This document shows, one piece after another, positions 32,888 to 40,721 of a stretch of DNA of 57,699 nucleotides. A program made the position numbers and the translations under genes. This DNA is from Bacillota bacterium. Lineage in GTDB: Bacteria; Bacillota; Sulfobacillia; Sulfobacillales; Sulfobacillaceae. The notes under the pieces are model-generated. The model was not told the DNA's origin. It worked only from the letters and a program-made list of their open reading frames with translations, and made no database searches. The stretch's first letter is position 1. Every line of letters starts with the position of its first letter. The stretch lies in NCBI GenBank assembly GCA_021797635.1, contig JAJZZI010000126.1, forward strand, positions 1 through 57,699, read 5' to 3'.

Positions 32888-33448
32888 GTGGATACTGGCG
32901 CTAAATTTGACTGGACAGAAGAAGTATATGATTATCGCCGGCGGGGCACCTATATCATCAGCGTGTCCGATGGCGAGCGTAGTCACATGCATGGAGGATG
33001 CTGGGTGAGCCCGGTGTCGCACAAGCCTCCGCGTATGGGAGTCGCTATGCCTAAAGAAATGGAGGGTTCTCGCATCGTGGTTCGCGGTCGACGCTTCGGG
33101 CTGTCTTTACTTGCCGAAGACCAACGCGACCTCATGACCCGATTCTTTCAGGGAGCGCAAACGCCGGCCGCCTTAGGTGAGGGCGAAATTACCTATGGAG
33201 TTCAGACGGGCGTGCCTCTTTGGTCTAACGCGGTGACGCAATTTGAATGCTGGCTTGAGCAATATGTGGACCTAGGAGATTTTCTTTGGCTTATTGGTAA
33301 GACGGTTTCCGCTACCCTTTCGCGCCCTGTGGCCGATATGTTGGCCAATGATATTGGACCCATACCGAAAACGCGGGTGCCTTTTCGCGGGTACGATGAT
33401 GTGCGACTGTTGCCGGATCCCGTATTGGACGGCGCTCCGATGGGCTGA
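32888..33448 (+). CDS. Flavin-reductase-like (FMN-binding split barrel) protein
   Basis: A 186-residue protein with the flavin reductase-like split-barrel pattern. RGTYIISVSDGERSHMHGGCWVSPVS forms the first strands (in part: GTYIISVSDGE, then MHGGCWVSPVS), and the flavin site follows with PPRMGVAMPKEMEGSRIV. Later GQ-like segments are replaced by FFQGAQTPAALGEGEITY. GTG 32888 is chosen because GAGGAGG is 9 bases upstream; a GTG at 32870 overlaps the dnaE2 stop. It directly follows dnaE2 with no room for a promoter, so it is the last gene of that transcript. Its role with a polymerase is not obvious, and the partner oxygenase is not nearby. Confidence 0.75.
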   Translation: MDTGAKFDWTEEVYDYRRRGTYIISVSDGERSHMHGGCWVSPVSHKPPRMGVAMPKEMEGSRIVVRGRRFGLSLLAEDQRDLMTRFFQGAQTPAALGEGEITYGVQTGVPLWSNAVTQFECWLEQYVDLGDFLWLIGKTVSATLSRPVADMLANDIGPIPKTRVPFRGYDDVRLLPDPVLDGAPMG

Positions 33449-33533
33449 ACGGTATGGACCTCGAGAAATTCGCTCCTTGCACAATGCATAGTTCCATGCT
33501 ATCATCTCGCTTGTGCCCTTTTTGATAGCCGTC

Positions 33534-33563
33534 TTGACCAAAGCATTATCGGCCATTATAATG
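33534..33563 (+). promoter_or_regulatory. Promoter of the tRNA cluster
   Basis: TTGACC (33534-33539) and TATAAT (33558-33563) are 18 bases apart, ending 33 bases before the first tRNA. This is a strong vegetative promoter. Confidence 0.8.
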
Positions 33564-33596
33564 GAGCATGCTGTTGGCGGTGAGTTGATAGCTTTG

Positions 33597-33671
<75 letters not shown>

Positions 33672-33674
33672 TGT

Positions 33675-33750
33675 GACCCCATGGTCTAGAGGCCTAGGAC
33701 ATCACCCTTTCAAGGTGGTAACCCGGGTTCGAATCCCGGTGGGGTCACCA
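33675..33750 (+). tRNA. tRNA-Glu (anticodon TTC)
   Basis: Acceptor GACCCCA pairs with TGGGGTC; the anticodon arm is CACC-CTTTCAA-GGTG and the T arm CCGGG-TTCGAAT-CCCGG. CCA is encoded. It follows tRNA-Ala by 3 bases. Confidence 0.94.
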
Positions 33751-33756
33751 TGAATT

Positions 33757-33833
33757 GGGCCATTAGCTCAGTTGGTTAGAGCATCCGCCTTTTAAGCGGA
33801 GTGTCGAAGGTTCGAGTCCTTCATGGCCCACCA
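33757..33833 (+). tRNA. tRNA-Lys (anticodon TTT)
   Basis: Acceptor GGGCCAT pairs with ATGGCCC; anticodon arm TCCGC-CTTTTAA-GCGGA; T arm with TTCGAGT loop; CCA encoded. Confidence 0.95.
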
Positions 33834-33842
33834 TTTTGTTAC

Positions 33843-33919
33843 AGGCCAGTAGCTCCAATTGGTAGAGCAGCGGTCTCCAAAACCGCCTGTTGGGGGTTCG
33901 AGTCCCTCCTGGCCTGCCA
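33843..33919 (+). tRNA. tRNA-Trp (anticodon CCA)
   Basis: Acceptor AGGCCAG pairs with CTGGCCT, G discriminator as is typical for tRNA-Trp; anticodon arm GCGGT-CTCCAAA-ACCGC; CCA encoded. Confidence 0.95.
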
Positions 33920-33922
33920 TTT

Positions 33923-33996
33923 GCGGGTGTAGCTCAATGGTAGAGCCTCAGCCTTCCAAGCTGATTACGTGGGTTCGATTCCCATCACCCGCTCCA
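33923..33996 (+). tRNA. tRNA-Gly (anticodon TCC)
   Basis: Acceptor GCGGGTG pairs with CACCCGC, U discriminator; anticodon arm TCAGC-CTTCCAA-GCTGA; short D loop typical of tRNA-Gly; CCA encoded. Confidence 0.95.
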
Positions 33997-34003
33997 TATC
34001 AAA

Positions 34004-34079
34004 GGGGCTTTAGCTCAGCTGGGAGAGCGCCTGCTTTGCACGCAGGAGGTCAGCGGTTCGATCCCGCTAAGCTCCACCA
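34004..34079 (+). tRNA. tRNA-Ala (anticodon TGC)
   Basis: Acceptor GGGGCTT pairs with AAGCTCC with one G-U; anticodon arm CCTGC-TTTGCAC-GCAGG; CCA encoded. It is the second alanine isoacceptor in the cluster. Confidence 0.95.
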
Positions 34080-34089
34080 TGAGACAAAT

Positions 34090-34165
34090 TGGGGAGTCGC
34101 CAAGTTGGTAAGGCACGGGACTTTGGATCCCGCATGCGCAGGTTCGAGTCCTGCCTCCCCAGCCA
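34090..34165 (+). tRNA. tRNA-Gln (anticodon TTG)
   Basis: Acceptor TGGGGAG pairs with CTCCCCA, G discriminator as usual for tRNA-Gln; anticodon arm CGGGA-CTTTGGA-TCCCG; CCA encoded. It is the last gene of the cluster, and the accessory patch begins after it. Confidence 0.95.
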
Positions 34166-34178
34166 ATATTTTTGAGAC

Positions 34179-34206
34179 ACCGCAAGGGATTGCGGTTTTT
34201 TATTTT
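34179..34206 (+). terminator. Intrinsic terminator of the tRNA cluster
   Basis: ACCGCAA (34179-34185) pairs with TTGCGGT (34190-34196) around a GGGA loop and is followed directly by TTTTTATTTT. This is a classical rho-independent terminator. Confidence 0.92.
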
Positions 34207-34565
34207 AACTCCAGTCCCCAAAAATCCCCAGCGTCACCAAGAGTGTTCTGAGCCAAAATGTACTATATGTAAGAGTCGTCGTGGGCCACTCTCAGCTTTT
34301 CAGGAATCACTTGTCCGGGCCATCTGAAGAACCTGCGAAACCGATAAAGAGTCTCATCCCTTATCGTCGCTGCTACTGCTTTACCATGGATTCATGCTCT
34401 CTCTCCCATCTGGATTGTTACCCAACTGTCCCCCACAACGACCGGACCCGGCCCCATGGCTCACGCCCCCGAAATTAGGCGTCATCCAGTTCCGCCAGTC
34501 CGCCCAGTTGATAGCGCGCATTACGGTCCTTCATTGCCTGTTGAAATCCAGGGGGCGAGCGAGCC
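34207..34565 (+). other. Intergenic region, possibly holding a decayed hicA
   Basis: No intact gene. Around 34390-34520 one frame reads SHLDCYPTVPHNDRTRP and another LGVIQFRQSAQLI. These vaguely recall the G-S-H...TVPHH and GTLRxIxRQAGL parts of HicA toxins, which are normally encoded directly before hicB. The frames are disrupted, so at best this is a remnant. Confidence 0.25.
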
Positions 34566-34982
34566 ATGAAAGACCGATATCTATTTCCAGCTATTTTTGA
34601 ACCTGGCGATACCGCCGGGTATACGGTCACCTTTCCCGATCTGCCGGGTTGTAGTACGGAAGGGGACACCCTGGAAGATGCGTTCGCCATGGCCAAAGAA
34701 GCCTTAGAATTGCATGTATATGGCATGGAAGAGGATCACGATCCGATTCCTGAGCCGTCTCGGTTGAAGCTCGCAACCGTCCCTCCCCAGGCGATGGTCG
34801 CCGTGGTGGAGGCATGGAGGCCCGTGATCCGCAGTAAAATGGCCAACCAGTCGGTCAAGAAAAACTTAACGGTTCCCACAGACGCGGCGGACCGGGCTGA
34901 CATCAATTATTCCCAAGTCTTGCAAGAAGCCCTCAAGTCGCGGCTGGGTGTGGCCGGGGGACTGGTGGACAATTCCTCTTGA
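34566..34982 (+). CDS. HicB-family antitoxin-like protein
   Basis: A 138-residue protein with the HicB fold at its N-terminus: RYLFPAIFEPGDTAGYTVTFPDLPGCSTEGDTLEDA (in parts: GYTVTFPDLPGCSTEGDT at about residues 18-35, then EAFAMAKEALELH-like helix). PDLPGCxTxGDT is the diagnostic HicB motif. The C-terminal part NLTVPTDAADRADINYSQVLQEAL resembles a ribbon-helix-helix DNA-binding or partner-binding tail. In a working HicAB pair it would bind and neutralise the HicA RNase and repress the operon. No intact hicA is visible, so this looks like an orphan. The ribosome site is weak (GGGGGCGAGCG). Confidence 0.82.
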   Translation: MKDRYLFPAIFEPGDTAGYTVTFPDLPGCSTEGDTLEDAFAMAKEALELHVYGMEEDHDPIPEPSRLKLATVPPQAMVAVVEAWRPVIRSKMANQSVKKNLTVPTDAADRADINYSQVLQEALKSRLGVAGGLVDNSS

Positions 34983-35169
34983 TCGGATGCCTCTGTCCGC
35001 CCCGGCACCGTCATACTGCGGAGCGACGGATGGACCCTTTTGTGATCACCAATGACCCCCAGCAGGACTTCCCCACATCCGTCGCGAACGCTTCTCATGG
35101 GGATGCTAATCCTATGCCAAACCAAGATCCCTATGCCGTCGAACCTCGCCGCCTGCCCTTGGACCTCTA

Positions 35170-35328
35170 GAAAGGCGGGTGGTGCGCTATGACCAGGAAT
35201 CAGGGAAACGGCACGAACTGACCCAGACTTTCGACACCAAACGCGAAGCGAAATAGTGGGACGAAACCGAAGAACCGAAACGACCAACCACCGAGAACCA
35301 GCGATATAATGATTGGAATTACGCATGA
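35170..35328 (+). pseudogene. Remnant of a phage-type tyrosine integrase (N-terminal arm-binding region)
   Basis: Frame 35170-35328 reads VVRYDQESGKRHELTQTFD then TKREAK-stop-WDETEE. This closely follows the N-terminal arm-binding (AP2-like) domain of tyrosine recombinases, which has R-Y-x-D...GKR...TFxTKREAEAW. A TAG replaces the residue before the conserved W, and no catalytic domain follows, so it is a dead fragment. It lies about 1 kb after the tRNA cluster, a common integration target. Confidence 0.6.
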
Positions 35329-35396
35329 ACGGTTCCGTGCCAACCAAGGCCTTAGCCCGATGGGCCGAGAGATGAATCGAGACCAGGGAGTGTCAG

Positions 35397-35981
35397 ATGA
35401 ACGATTGCGCGAATCTTAAAGCCCCCGCCGTGCTTAGCACCATCCGAACTGAGGTCGCATCGACCGACTTCACCATGCCATCCGACGACCTGACGGGCTC
35501 GTTGCTACGGACCTTGGTGGCCTCAAAACCCCGGGGATCTTTGCTGGAACTGGGAACCGGAGCAGGGGTGTCGACGGCCTGGCTAGTGGACGGGATGGAC
35601 TCTGAGTCGAGACTGATCACCGTCGAAAATGATTGGCACATCCAAGCCATTGCTAAGAGGCATCTGGGCGCTGACCCTAGGGTGACGTTCGTCCTGGACG
35701 AGGGGGAGTCCTTTATCGAGAGTCATCGGCAAGCGCGCTTTGATCTGATTTTTGCAGACACCTGGCCAGGGAAATTTTATCTGGTCGACGAAGTCCTGGG
35801 AATGCTCCGTGGGGGTGGCCTCTACATCGTGGACGACTTGTCGCCAGTCGATAGTTGGTCAGAGCAACATGCGCATCAAGTGGTCCAATTGGTGAACTAT
35901 CTGGAAGATCGTTCGGATCTCCTGATCACCAAACTGTCCTGGTCGACGGGCTTGCTGATCGCGACCAAGGTGCGATTATGA
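35397..35981 (+). CDS. Class I SAM-dependent methyltransferase (O-methyltransferase-like)
   Basis: A 194-residue protein with a Rossmann-type methyltransferase core. SLLELGTGAGVSTAWLVDGM is motif I (ELGTGAG near residues 51-57). LITVENDWHIQAIAKRHLG holds the acidic residue that binds the SAM ribose (E77). FDLIFADTWPGKFYLVDEVLGML contains motif IV, and GGGLYIVDDL is post-motif IV. It resembles caffeoyl-CoA-type or plasmid-borne O-methyltransferases. GGGAG lies 6 bases before ATG 35397. It sits in the accessory patch between the integrase remnant and thrC, so horizontal acquisition is plausible. Substrate unknown. Confidence 0.82.
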   Translation: MNDCANLKAPAVLSTIRTEVASTDFTMPSDDLTGSLLRTLVASKPRGSLLELGTGAGVSTAWLVDGMDSESRLITVENDWHIQAIAKRHLGADPRVTFVLDEGESFIESHRQARFDLIFADTWPGKFYLVDEVLGMLRGGGLYIVDDLSPVDSWSEQHAHQVVQLVNYLEDRSDLLITKLSWSTGLLIATKVRL

Positions 35982-36540
35982 CGTGACGCTCGCTCGAGTG
36001 GGGAAAAGCGGGCACTGTGGGGTCGACGTTGCTTCTTCCTTTCAAGACCAACCGCGATGCGAGGCTTTGCATTGACCTATAGAAAGAGGGCGATTGGTGA
36101 AGGGTCTCTTGTCTCCTGCCCGTGATTGACCTGTTTGCTGCAAACGCTGGTTGATGGCAATAGCCGTGTGAATCGGCGAGCTTTCATCCACATCAGGCTA
36201 GAGTGCGCCTGATCGACCCTAACCATTGCGTCTACGAGCGGAAAAGCCCTTTCCGGTCTGGGATTAGCGGGTAAAGGGGATGTATCTCCTGATAGGCTGT
36301 GGGCTTTTCTGTCATCGTAAAAAGTAACCCGCTTGAGACAGCAGCCTTGGCAGATTACGGTGAGTCTTTAGGCCTCCGTTCAACGATCGCAGACTCGCCC
36401 CAAAGGCACCACAACCAGATTTTTCGTAAGCGGTTTGGTATCCCATTTCGCCATCTACGCCACAACTGGCTCGCTGGGAATCAGGTCCGATAGCGTGTTT
36501 TGATTCATGGGCGAAAATCTTGCTACCTATGGCCAAACTT
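35982..36540 (+). other. Non-coding stretch with possible gene remnants
   Basis: No supported gene. One short frame (36299-36493) ends FGIPFRHLRHNWLAG, which weakly resembles the HxLRHTxA box of tyrosine recombinases and could be another part of the dead integrase. The rest is broken in all frames. Confidence 0.3.
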
Positions 36541-36569
36541 TTGCCAGACCCGTCTAAGACTGGTACAGT
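36541..36569 (+). promoter_or_regulatory. Promoter of thrC
   Basis: TTGCCA (36541-36546) and TACAGT (36564-36569) are 17 bases apart, about 40 bases before the start codon. Confidence 0.62.
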
Positions 36570-36609
36570 GCCATTAAGGAATGGACCGCCAGATTAAAGG
36601 AGAGAAGCG

Positions 36610-38001
36610 ATGCGATACCTGAGCACGCGGGGGCATGTGGCTCCTGTGGGGTTTCTTGATGCCGTGATGATGGGCATGGCCGATGATGGGGGACTGCTCG
36701 TCCCTGAGACCATACCCCAGATAGATGCCGCGATGCTCCAGCGCTGGAAAGATCTCTCCTACCAGGATCTCACCCTAGAGATTTTGCAGTGCTATGTTCA
36801 AGACGAGATTTCACGCTCCGACTTGAGAAGTCTGATTAACGCAAGTTATACGGGATTTCGTCACGATGAGGTGGTTCCCGTACGCCAACTCGATCCGACT
36901 CACTTTGTTTTAGAACTGTTCCATGGCCCCACATTTGCCTTCAAAGATGTAGCCCTGCAATTTCTGGGCAACCTGTATGCCTATATCGCCCGAACCAGCC
37001 AGGCCCAAATAAACATTTTGGGAGCTACGTCAGGAGATACCGGGGCATCAGCCATTGAAGGGGTGCGTGGCAAAGAGGGGATTCGCATTTGCATTCTCTA
37101 CCCCTATGGCAAAGTGAGTAAGGTTCAAGCACTTCAAATGACGACCGTTAATGACGCCAACGTGTTGAATTTAGCCGTCGAGGGCTCATTTGATGATTGC
37201 CAGCGAATCATCAAGGACCTATTTGCGGACGTGTCCTTTAAGCGGAGCTATCATCTTCGCGCGGTCAATTCCATTAACATCGCACGCATTTTGGTCCAAT
37301 CGGTGTACTACTTTTACGCCTATTTTCAACTGGTCAAGGCTGGCCATCGAGGATCCTTCGAGGTCAGTGTGCCTACGGGAAACTTCGGAGATATCTTTGC
37401 GGGATACCTCGCCCGGCGCATGGGACTGCCCATGGACAAGTTAATCTTGGCAACGAATGAAAATCGGATTTTGGAACGGTTTGTAAACCAAGGGGTTTAC
37501 CAGCCCGCTGAAGTTCGGAAAACCTACAGTCCGTCGATGGATATTCAAGTAGCCAGTAATTTCGAGCGCTATCTCTACTATCTGTCCGAAGAAAATCCTG
37601 AAGTCGTGCGCGAGCTCATGCAAAGGTTCCACGGAGAAGGTCGAATAGAGGTCGACTGCCATAAACGGCGCCAAGTACAATCCGACTTTGCCGCTGCCAG
37701 GGTGAGCAACGAAACATGCTTAGATACGATCGTAGACTACCATGAACGTTATGGCTATTTAATCGATCCTCACACGGCCTGCGCCGCCGCTGCAGTGGAG
37801 GCCGTCGGTTCTGAAAGAACTCCAACGGTTATCTTGTCTACTGCCCATCCGGCAAAATTTAATGAGGCGTTGGCCCTGCGTAACCTTGCTGGGCCCTACC
37901 CCCGAGAGATAGAAGCACTTTTTTCCAAGCCCAAATTTGAAAAAAGGATGGCGGCGAGCAGCGAGGAGATCCAGCGTGAACTCATCCACTTTCTTGGTTA
38001 A
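36610..38001 (+). CDS. thrC: Threonine synthase
   Basis: ThrC converts O-phosphohomoserine to threonine with PLP. The 463-residue length and the N-terminal YLSTRGHVAPVGFLDAVMMG place it in the long (E. coli/yeast-like) class rather than the short B. subtilis type. The PLP lysine is in PTFAFKDVALQFLGN (about residue 112). The phosphate-binding loop is SVPTGNFGDIFAGY (about 255-268), and GATSGDTGASAIEGVRG is the substrate-loop motif (about 140). ATG 36610 follows AAAGGAG by 8 bases. It is monocistronic and lies 13 kb from thrB. It is followed by a convergent PadR gene. Confidence 0.96.
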   Translation: MRYLSTRGHVAPVGFLDAVMMGMADDGGLLVPETIPQIDAAMLQRWKDLSYQDLTLEILQCYVQDEISRSDLRSLINASYTGFRHDEVVPVRQLDPTHFVLELFHGPTFAFKDVALQFLGNLYAYIARTSQAQINILGATSGDTGASAIEGVRGKEGIRICILYPYGKVSKVQALQMTTVNDANVLNLAVEGSFDDCQRIIKDLFADVSFKRSYHLRAVNSINIARILVQSVYYFYAYFQLVKAGHRGSFEVSVPTGNFGDIFAGYLARRMGLPMDKLILATNENRILERFVNQGVYQPAEVRKTYSPSMDIQVASNFERYLYYLSEENPEVVRELMQRFHGEGRIEVDCHKRRQVQSDFAAARVSNETCLDTIVDYHERYGYLIDPHTACAAAAVEAVGSERTPTVILSTAHPAKFNEALALRNLAGPYPREIEALFSKPKFEKRMAASSEEIQRELIHFLG

Positions 38002-38113
38002 GCGACTGCCTTTCGCTCCAGGAAAAGCCAGTGGCATGGAGCCTAAAGTGCCCGCATGTTATCGTGCGCTTGCTCTGCCCTGGGAGGTCTGTTTTTTCAT
38101 AAAGGGACGAGGA

Positions 38114-38148
38114 TCTGAAATGATTTTTCTCTGAATAGCAATTTCAGA
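38114..38148. repeat. Inverted repeat between thrC and the PadR gene
   Basis: TCTGAAAT (38114-38121) and ATTTCAGA (38141-38148) are perfect complements separated by 19 bases, overlapping the end of the PadR gene. It may act as a bidirectional terminator or an operator. Confidence 0.4.
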
Positions 38149-38578
38149 CGTCGGGGCGAGACTTTGTCGGGATGGTGTAGTCGCCCCGAGACCCATCCCG
38201 CGCTGCGTCCGTGCTAGCTGGGGGAGGCGTGTCTGATCGAGACTTTGACCAAAGCTTGACAAAGGTCTGAAGGGACTGGATGCGCAGGGCGATATCCTCA
38301 TGCCATTCGTCGAGGAGTACCCGTCCTTGATCGGTCAGTCGATAGACGCGAATCGGGGCTCCGGTATCTTCGGTGACCCAGGTCGATGCGACCGATCCTT
38401 GGGATTCCAAACGGCGCAACAGGCGATAGACTTGCCCGTCGTCAACGGTCCACAGGGGCGGCAATATAGACTTGAGTTGTCCGATAACGGCCGCGCCGTG
38501 TAATGGCTCCAGCGCAATCACCAGAAGGACAAATGCCTCGAGATGTTTTCCGGTTTGATAACTTCTTACGTTTGCCAA
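38144..38578 (-). CDS. PadR-family transcriptional regulator
   Basis: A 144-residue winged-helix regulator. LEAFVLLVIALEPLHGAAVIGQL (residues about 13-35) is the PadR helix-turn-helix start, with LHGAAVI replacing the usual LHGYxI. VDDGQVYRLLRRLESQGSVAS is the recognition helix (normally SxGxIYRALxRLExxGLV), and the wing is RVYRLTDQGRVLLDEW. The proline/aspartate-rich tail is probably disordered. TTG 38578 follows AAGGAAG. PadR proteins typically repress a neighbouring efflux or stress gene; none is obviously paired here, since the next reverse gene is downstream of a 670-base gap on the other side. Confidence 0.83.
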   Translation of the reverse strand: MANVRSYQTGKHLEAFVLLVIALEPLHGAAVIGQLKSILPPLWTVDDGQVYRLLRRLESQGSVASTWVTEDTGAPIRVYRLTDQGRVLLDEWHEDIALRIQSLQTFVKLWSKSRSDTPPPASTDAARDGSRGDYTIPTKSRPDV

Positions 38579-39248
38579 CGTGCACTTCCTTATGACGTCG
38601 TTTTTGGTTAGGTCCCTCGATATAGTATAGGATATGCGCTTTAGGGTTTCCGGATGGACTTTTCCGCTTCCGAAGAACGAAGCACCAAACGCTCATCGAG
38701 CCGAGCAAGCGAAAGACGGCGCGAAATCCTTAGTGAAATGGGATCCGGCGGGATCCAAAAGGGCGCTCGGCAACTTAAGGGCCGAATGCCAGGCCAGTCG
38801 CTTGGATCCAGAGAACTTCAGACCCTTAAGGCCTAAAGATGCCAATAGGCAGATTAGCCAAAAGATGATGCATCATCCCGAGCGGTGAGCGGGCTAACCT
38901 GCCTCTGGGGACCACGGTTCTCATCATGCTCAGCATCTGATCGGCGCGAGCCCGCGGGAGTAAGTCTTAAAAGTTGGCCGCAATCGCTCTGACTAGCGAG
39001 CCCGCGACGAAGGTTGCGGCACCGACCGAACACCCTTTGCTCCACTGAAATGGTCGTCAGTCTGTGCGCCACCGTGCCGTACCAAAACCCTGAGGGCAAC
39101 GTTGGCCACGGTAAATCTAAGTGCACCATGAAGCTCTCCGAGGTGGCGAAAGCAAATAAAGCGGGCCCCTCGAAACGCCCCAAAGGCGCTACGCTGATGT
39201 CAAACCTTAGACGGGAACACTGTGTGCCCCCTTGCCGGCGTAGGTGCC
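38579..39248. other. 670-base stretch without a supported gene
   Basis: Several short frames exist on both strands: for example 38654-38836 plus, a basic serine-rich peptide, and 38854-39183 minus, reading GFWYGTVAHRLTTISVEQRVFG. None has a good ribosome site and I recognise none. They may be remnants of a mobile element, but no terminal repeats were seen. Confidence 0.3.
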
Positions 39249-39914
39249 TTACCGACGACTGCCGAATGCGGCCATGCGATCTTTGACTTGCTCGATGGCT
39301 GCAGGATCCAATTCTTTGGCTCCACCCAGTGCCTTGGCCTGAATGACCAGTTCCGCCGCCTCATCGAGAGTGGACAGAAGGCGAGCGGTGTTCACCGGAT
39401 CCTGGTGGAACACCAAGACGCCGTGGTTGGCCATCATTACCGCAGGTAAGCCTGGATGATTAGACAGCACATCAATGATGGCGTTCACCGACTTATCTGA
39501 TCCACGAGGCGCCCAGGGCACGACTGGAATCGATTCGGTGACTCCGAATCGAAGCAACGGTTCATAGACCAAAGGGATAGGTTGATTGGCCACAGCAAAG
39601 ACGGTCACGTGTGGTGCATGCGTGTGGATCACGGCACCGACGCTAGCGCGGGCCTGATAGACACGGATGTGCATCTGGATGACTTCCTGCATGGTAGCGT
39701 CCATGGCTTCTCCATCGGCCAAGTTGCCCTGTAAGTCCAACACGGCCAGATCGTCTCCAGAGAGATTGGCGATGGAGCCTCCACGAGTCATCAGGATATG
39801 CTGGTCGTCTAATCGTGCAGAGAGGTTGGCGTGTTCTCCCCGGTACAGCATGCCGGATTTTGCGAGCAGATGCGCGGCTTCGACAATTCGTAAACGGACT
39901 TCCTTTTCTAACAT
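39249..39914 (-). CDS. Class II aldolase/adducin-family protein (L-fuculose-phosphate aldolase-like)
   Basis: A 221-residue zinc-dependent aldolase or epimerase of the FucA/AraD family. HANLSARLDDQHILMTRGG is the substrate phosphate region (NxSxR...TxxG). IHTHAPHVTVFAVA supplies two zinc histidines (H-x-H near residue 99), and MMANHGVLVFHQDP contains the third (about 160). The catalytic glutamate lies in the MQEVIQMH helix (E of xxE-x3-H). ATG 39914 is chosen for AAGGAGG located 8 bases upstream; a longer frame to 40010 has no ribosome site. It would cleave a phosphorylated sugar into dihydroxyacetone phosphate and an aldehyde, or act in methionine salvage-like reactions. Substrate not predictable; it stands alone. 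Confidence 0.87.
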   Translation of the reverse strand: MLEKEVRLRIVEAAHLLAKSGMLYRGEHANLSARLDDQHILMTRGGSIANLSGDDLAVLDLQGNLADGEAMDATMQEVIQMHIRVYQARASVGAVIHTHAPHVTVFAVANQPIPLVYEPLLRFGVTESIPVVPWAPRGSDKSVNAIIDVLSNHPGLPAVMMANHGVLVFHQDPVNTARLLSTLDEAAELVIQAKALGGAKELDPAAIEQVKDRMAAFGSRR

Positions 39915-40465
39915 GATGTTAGCCTCCTTGGCATGTTGAAAAACCGTGGTGTGAGTGTGCCCCGAGAGCATCAACATCATCATAACACGAAATTCAGTAT
40001 ACCGAAACATGCAGTATCAACGGAACGAATGGAGCACGGAGTCATAGGGAACGCTCCCATCTCGTAGCCGCTTCGTCTCCTTAAGCGTGCTGTGGTGGGC
40101 CATTTCCCGGGTAAAAGCGCCAACAGAATGCGGGAATATGGACTGGTATTGGGATCCCGTTTGGTCTGACCGCGGCGCTAGGGGAAACGGTTGGAGACCG
40201 CGATCTTGCGGCTCCATCGGGAAAATGGGTTCGATACCGATAGAGCGTCCCACGCAGGGCAAGTAAGGGGTGCGTTTCTTCGTTGTTGCGTTGCGAAAGG
40301 AACGCGACGGAAGATCTCGCTCTCACTTTTCGGAGCCACGGTAATTTCTAGAGCTGGAGTCAAGCCACTCACGGCGAGCCCCATGCTCAACACGGGATGC
40401 GCCCTTCGCAGCTGGCGCTAGCGTTTCCCCTGCCATCCAGAGGCTTCTATGATTTAGAACAGCCC
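39915..40465. other. Intergenic region between the aldolase and a small membrane-protein unit
   Basis: No supported gene. Short minus-strand frames overlap without ribosome sites. The aldolase promoter probably lies near 39985-40015 on the minus strand (candidate -10 TATGAT), but I cannot choose a convincing -35. Confidence 0.3.
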
Positions 40466-40494
40466 TTGACATCCTATACCCCGCGCGGTATCTA
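40466..40494 (+). promoter_or_regulatory. Sigma-A-type promoter upstream of a long leader
   Basis: A perfect TTGACA (40466-40471) and TATCTA (40489-40494) are separated by 17 bases. The next ribosome site is about 200 bases downstream, so the transcript has a long leader. Confidence 0.68.
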
Positions 40495-40500
40495 TGGTGT

Positions 40501-40721
40501 GTGAGAAGGTAACCCCGGTTAGTAAGGCGTAACGGTTAACCGAATAGGTCAGGGGATAAGCGCTTAGTTGGGTGGTTAGAAGGAAGACGTAATCCAGTTG
40601 CGAGAAGGGGCGGAGATGCGACGAAGATGCAGCACGCATGCGCCTTTCCTGGCAAACTACGTCCATCGCCAAGTCCTGGGGGAGACCTCGGGTTTCCCCA
40701 AAAACGAGGAAGGGATGATGG
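40501..40721 (+). ncRNA. Long 5' leader, possibly structured
   Basis: About 220 untranslated bases contain the palindrome CGGTTAACCG, TAAGCGCTTA, a GGGGCG/CGCC pairing (about 40605-40643) and a long-range GACGTA (40586-40591) / TACGTC (40658-40663) complement. It resembles no RNA class that I know. It may regulate the small membrane protein that follows, or be a stable RNA. Confidence 0.35.

Noticed and set aside
33859-34251. Open frames across the tRNA cluster
   Set aside because: They run through tRNA genes and are not translated.
38854-39183. Minus-strand 109-codon frame as a possible transposase fragment
   Set aside because: I could not identify transposase motifs or terminal inverted repeats; left as unassigned intergenic sequence.
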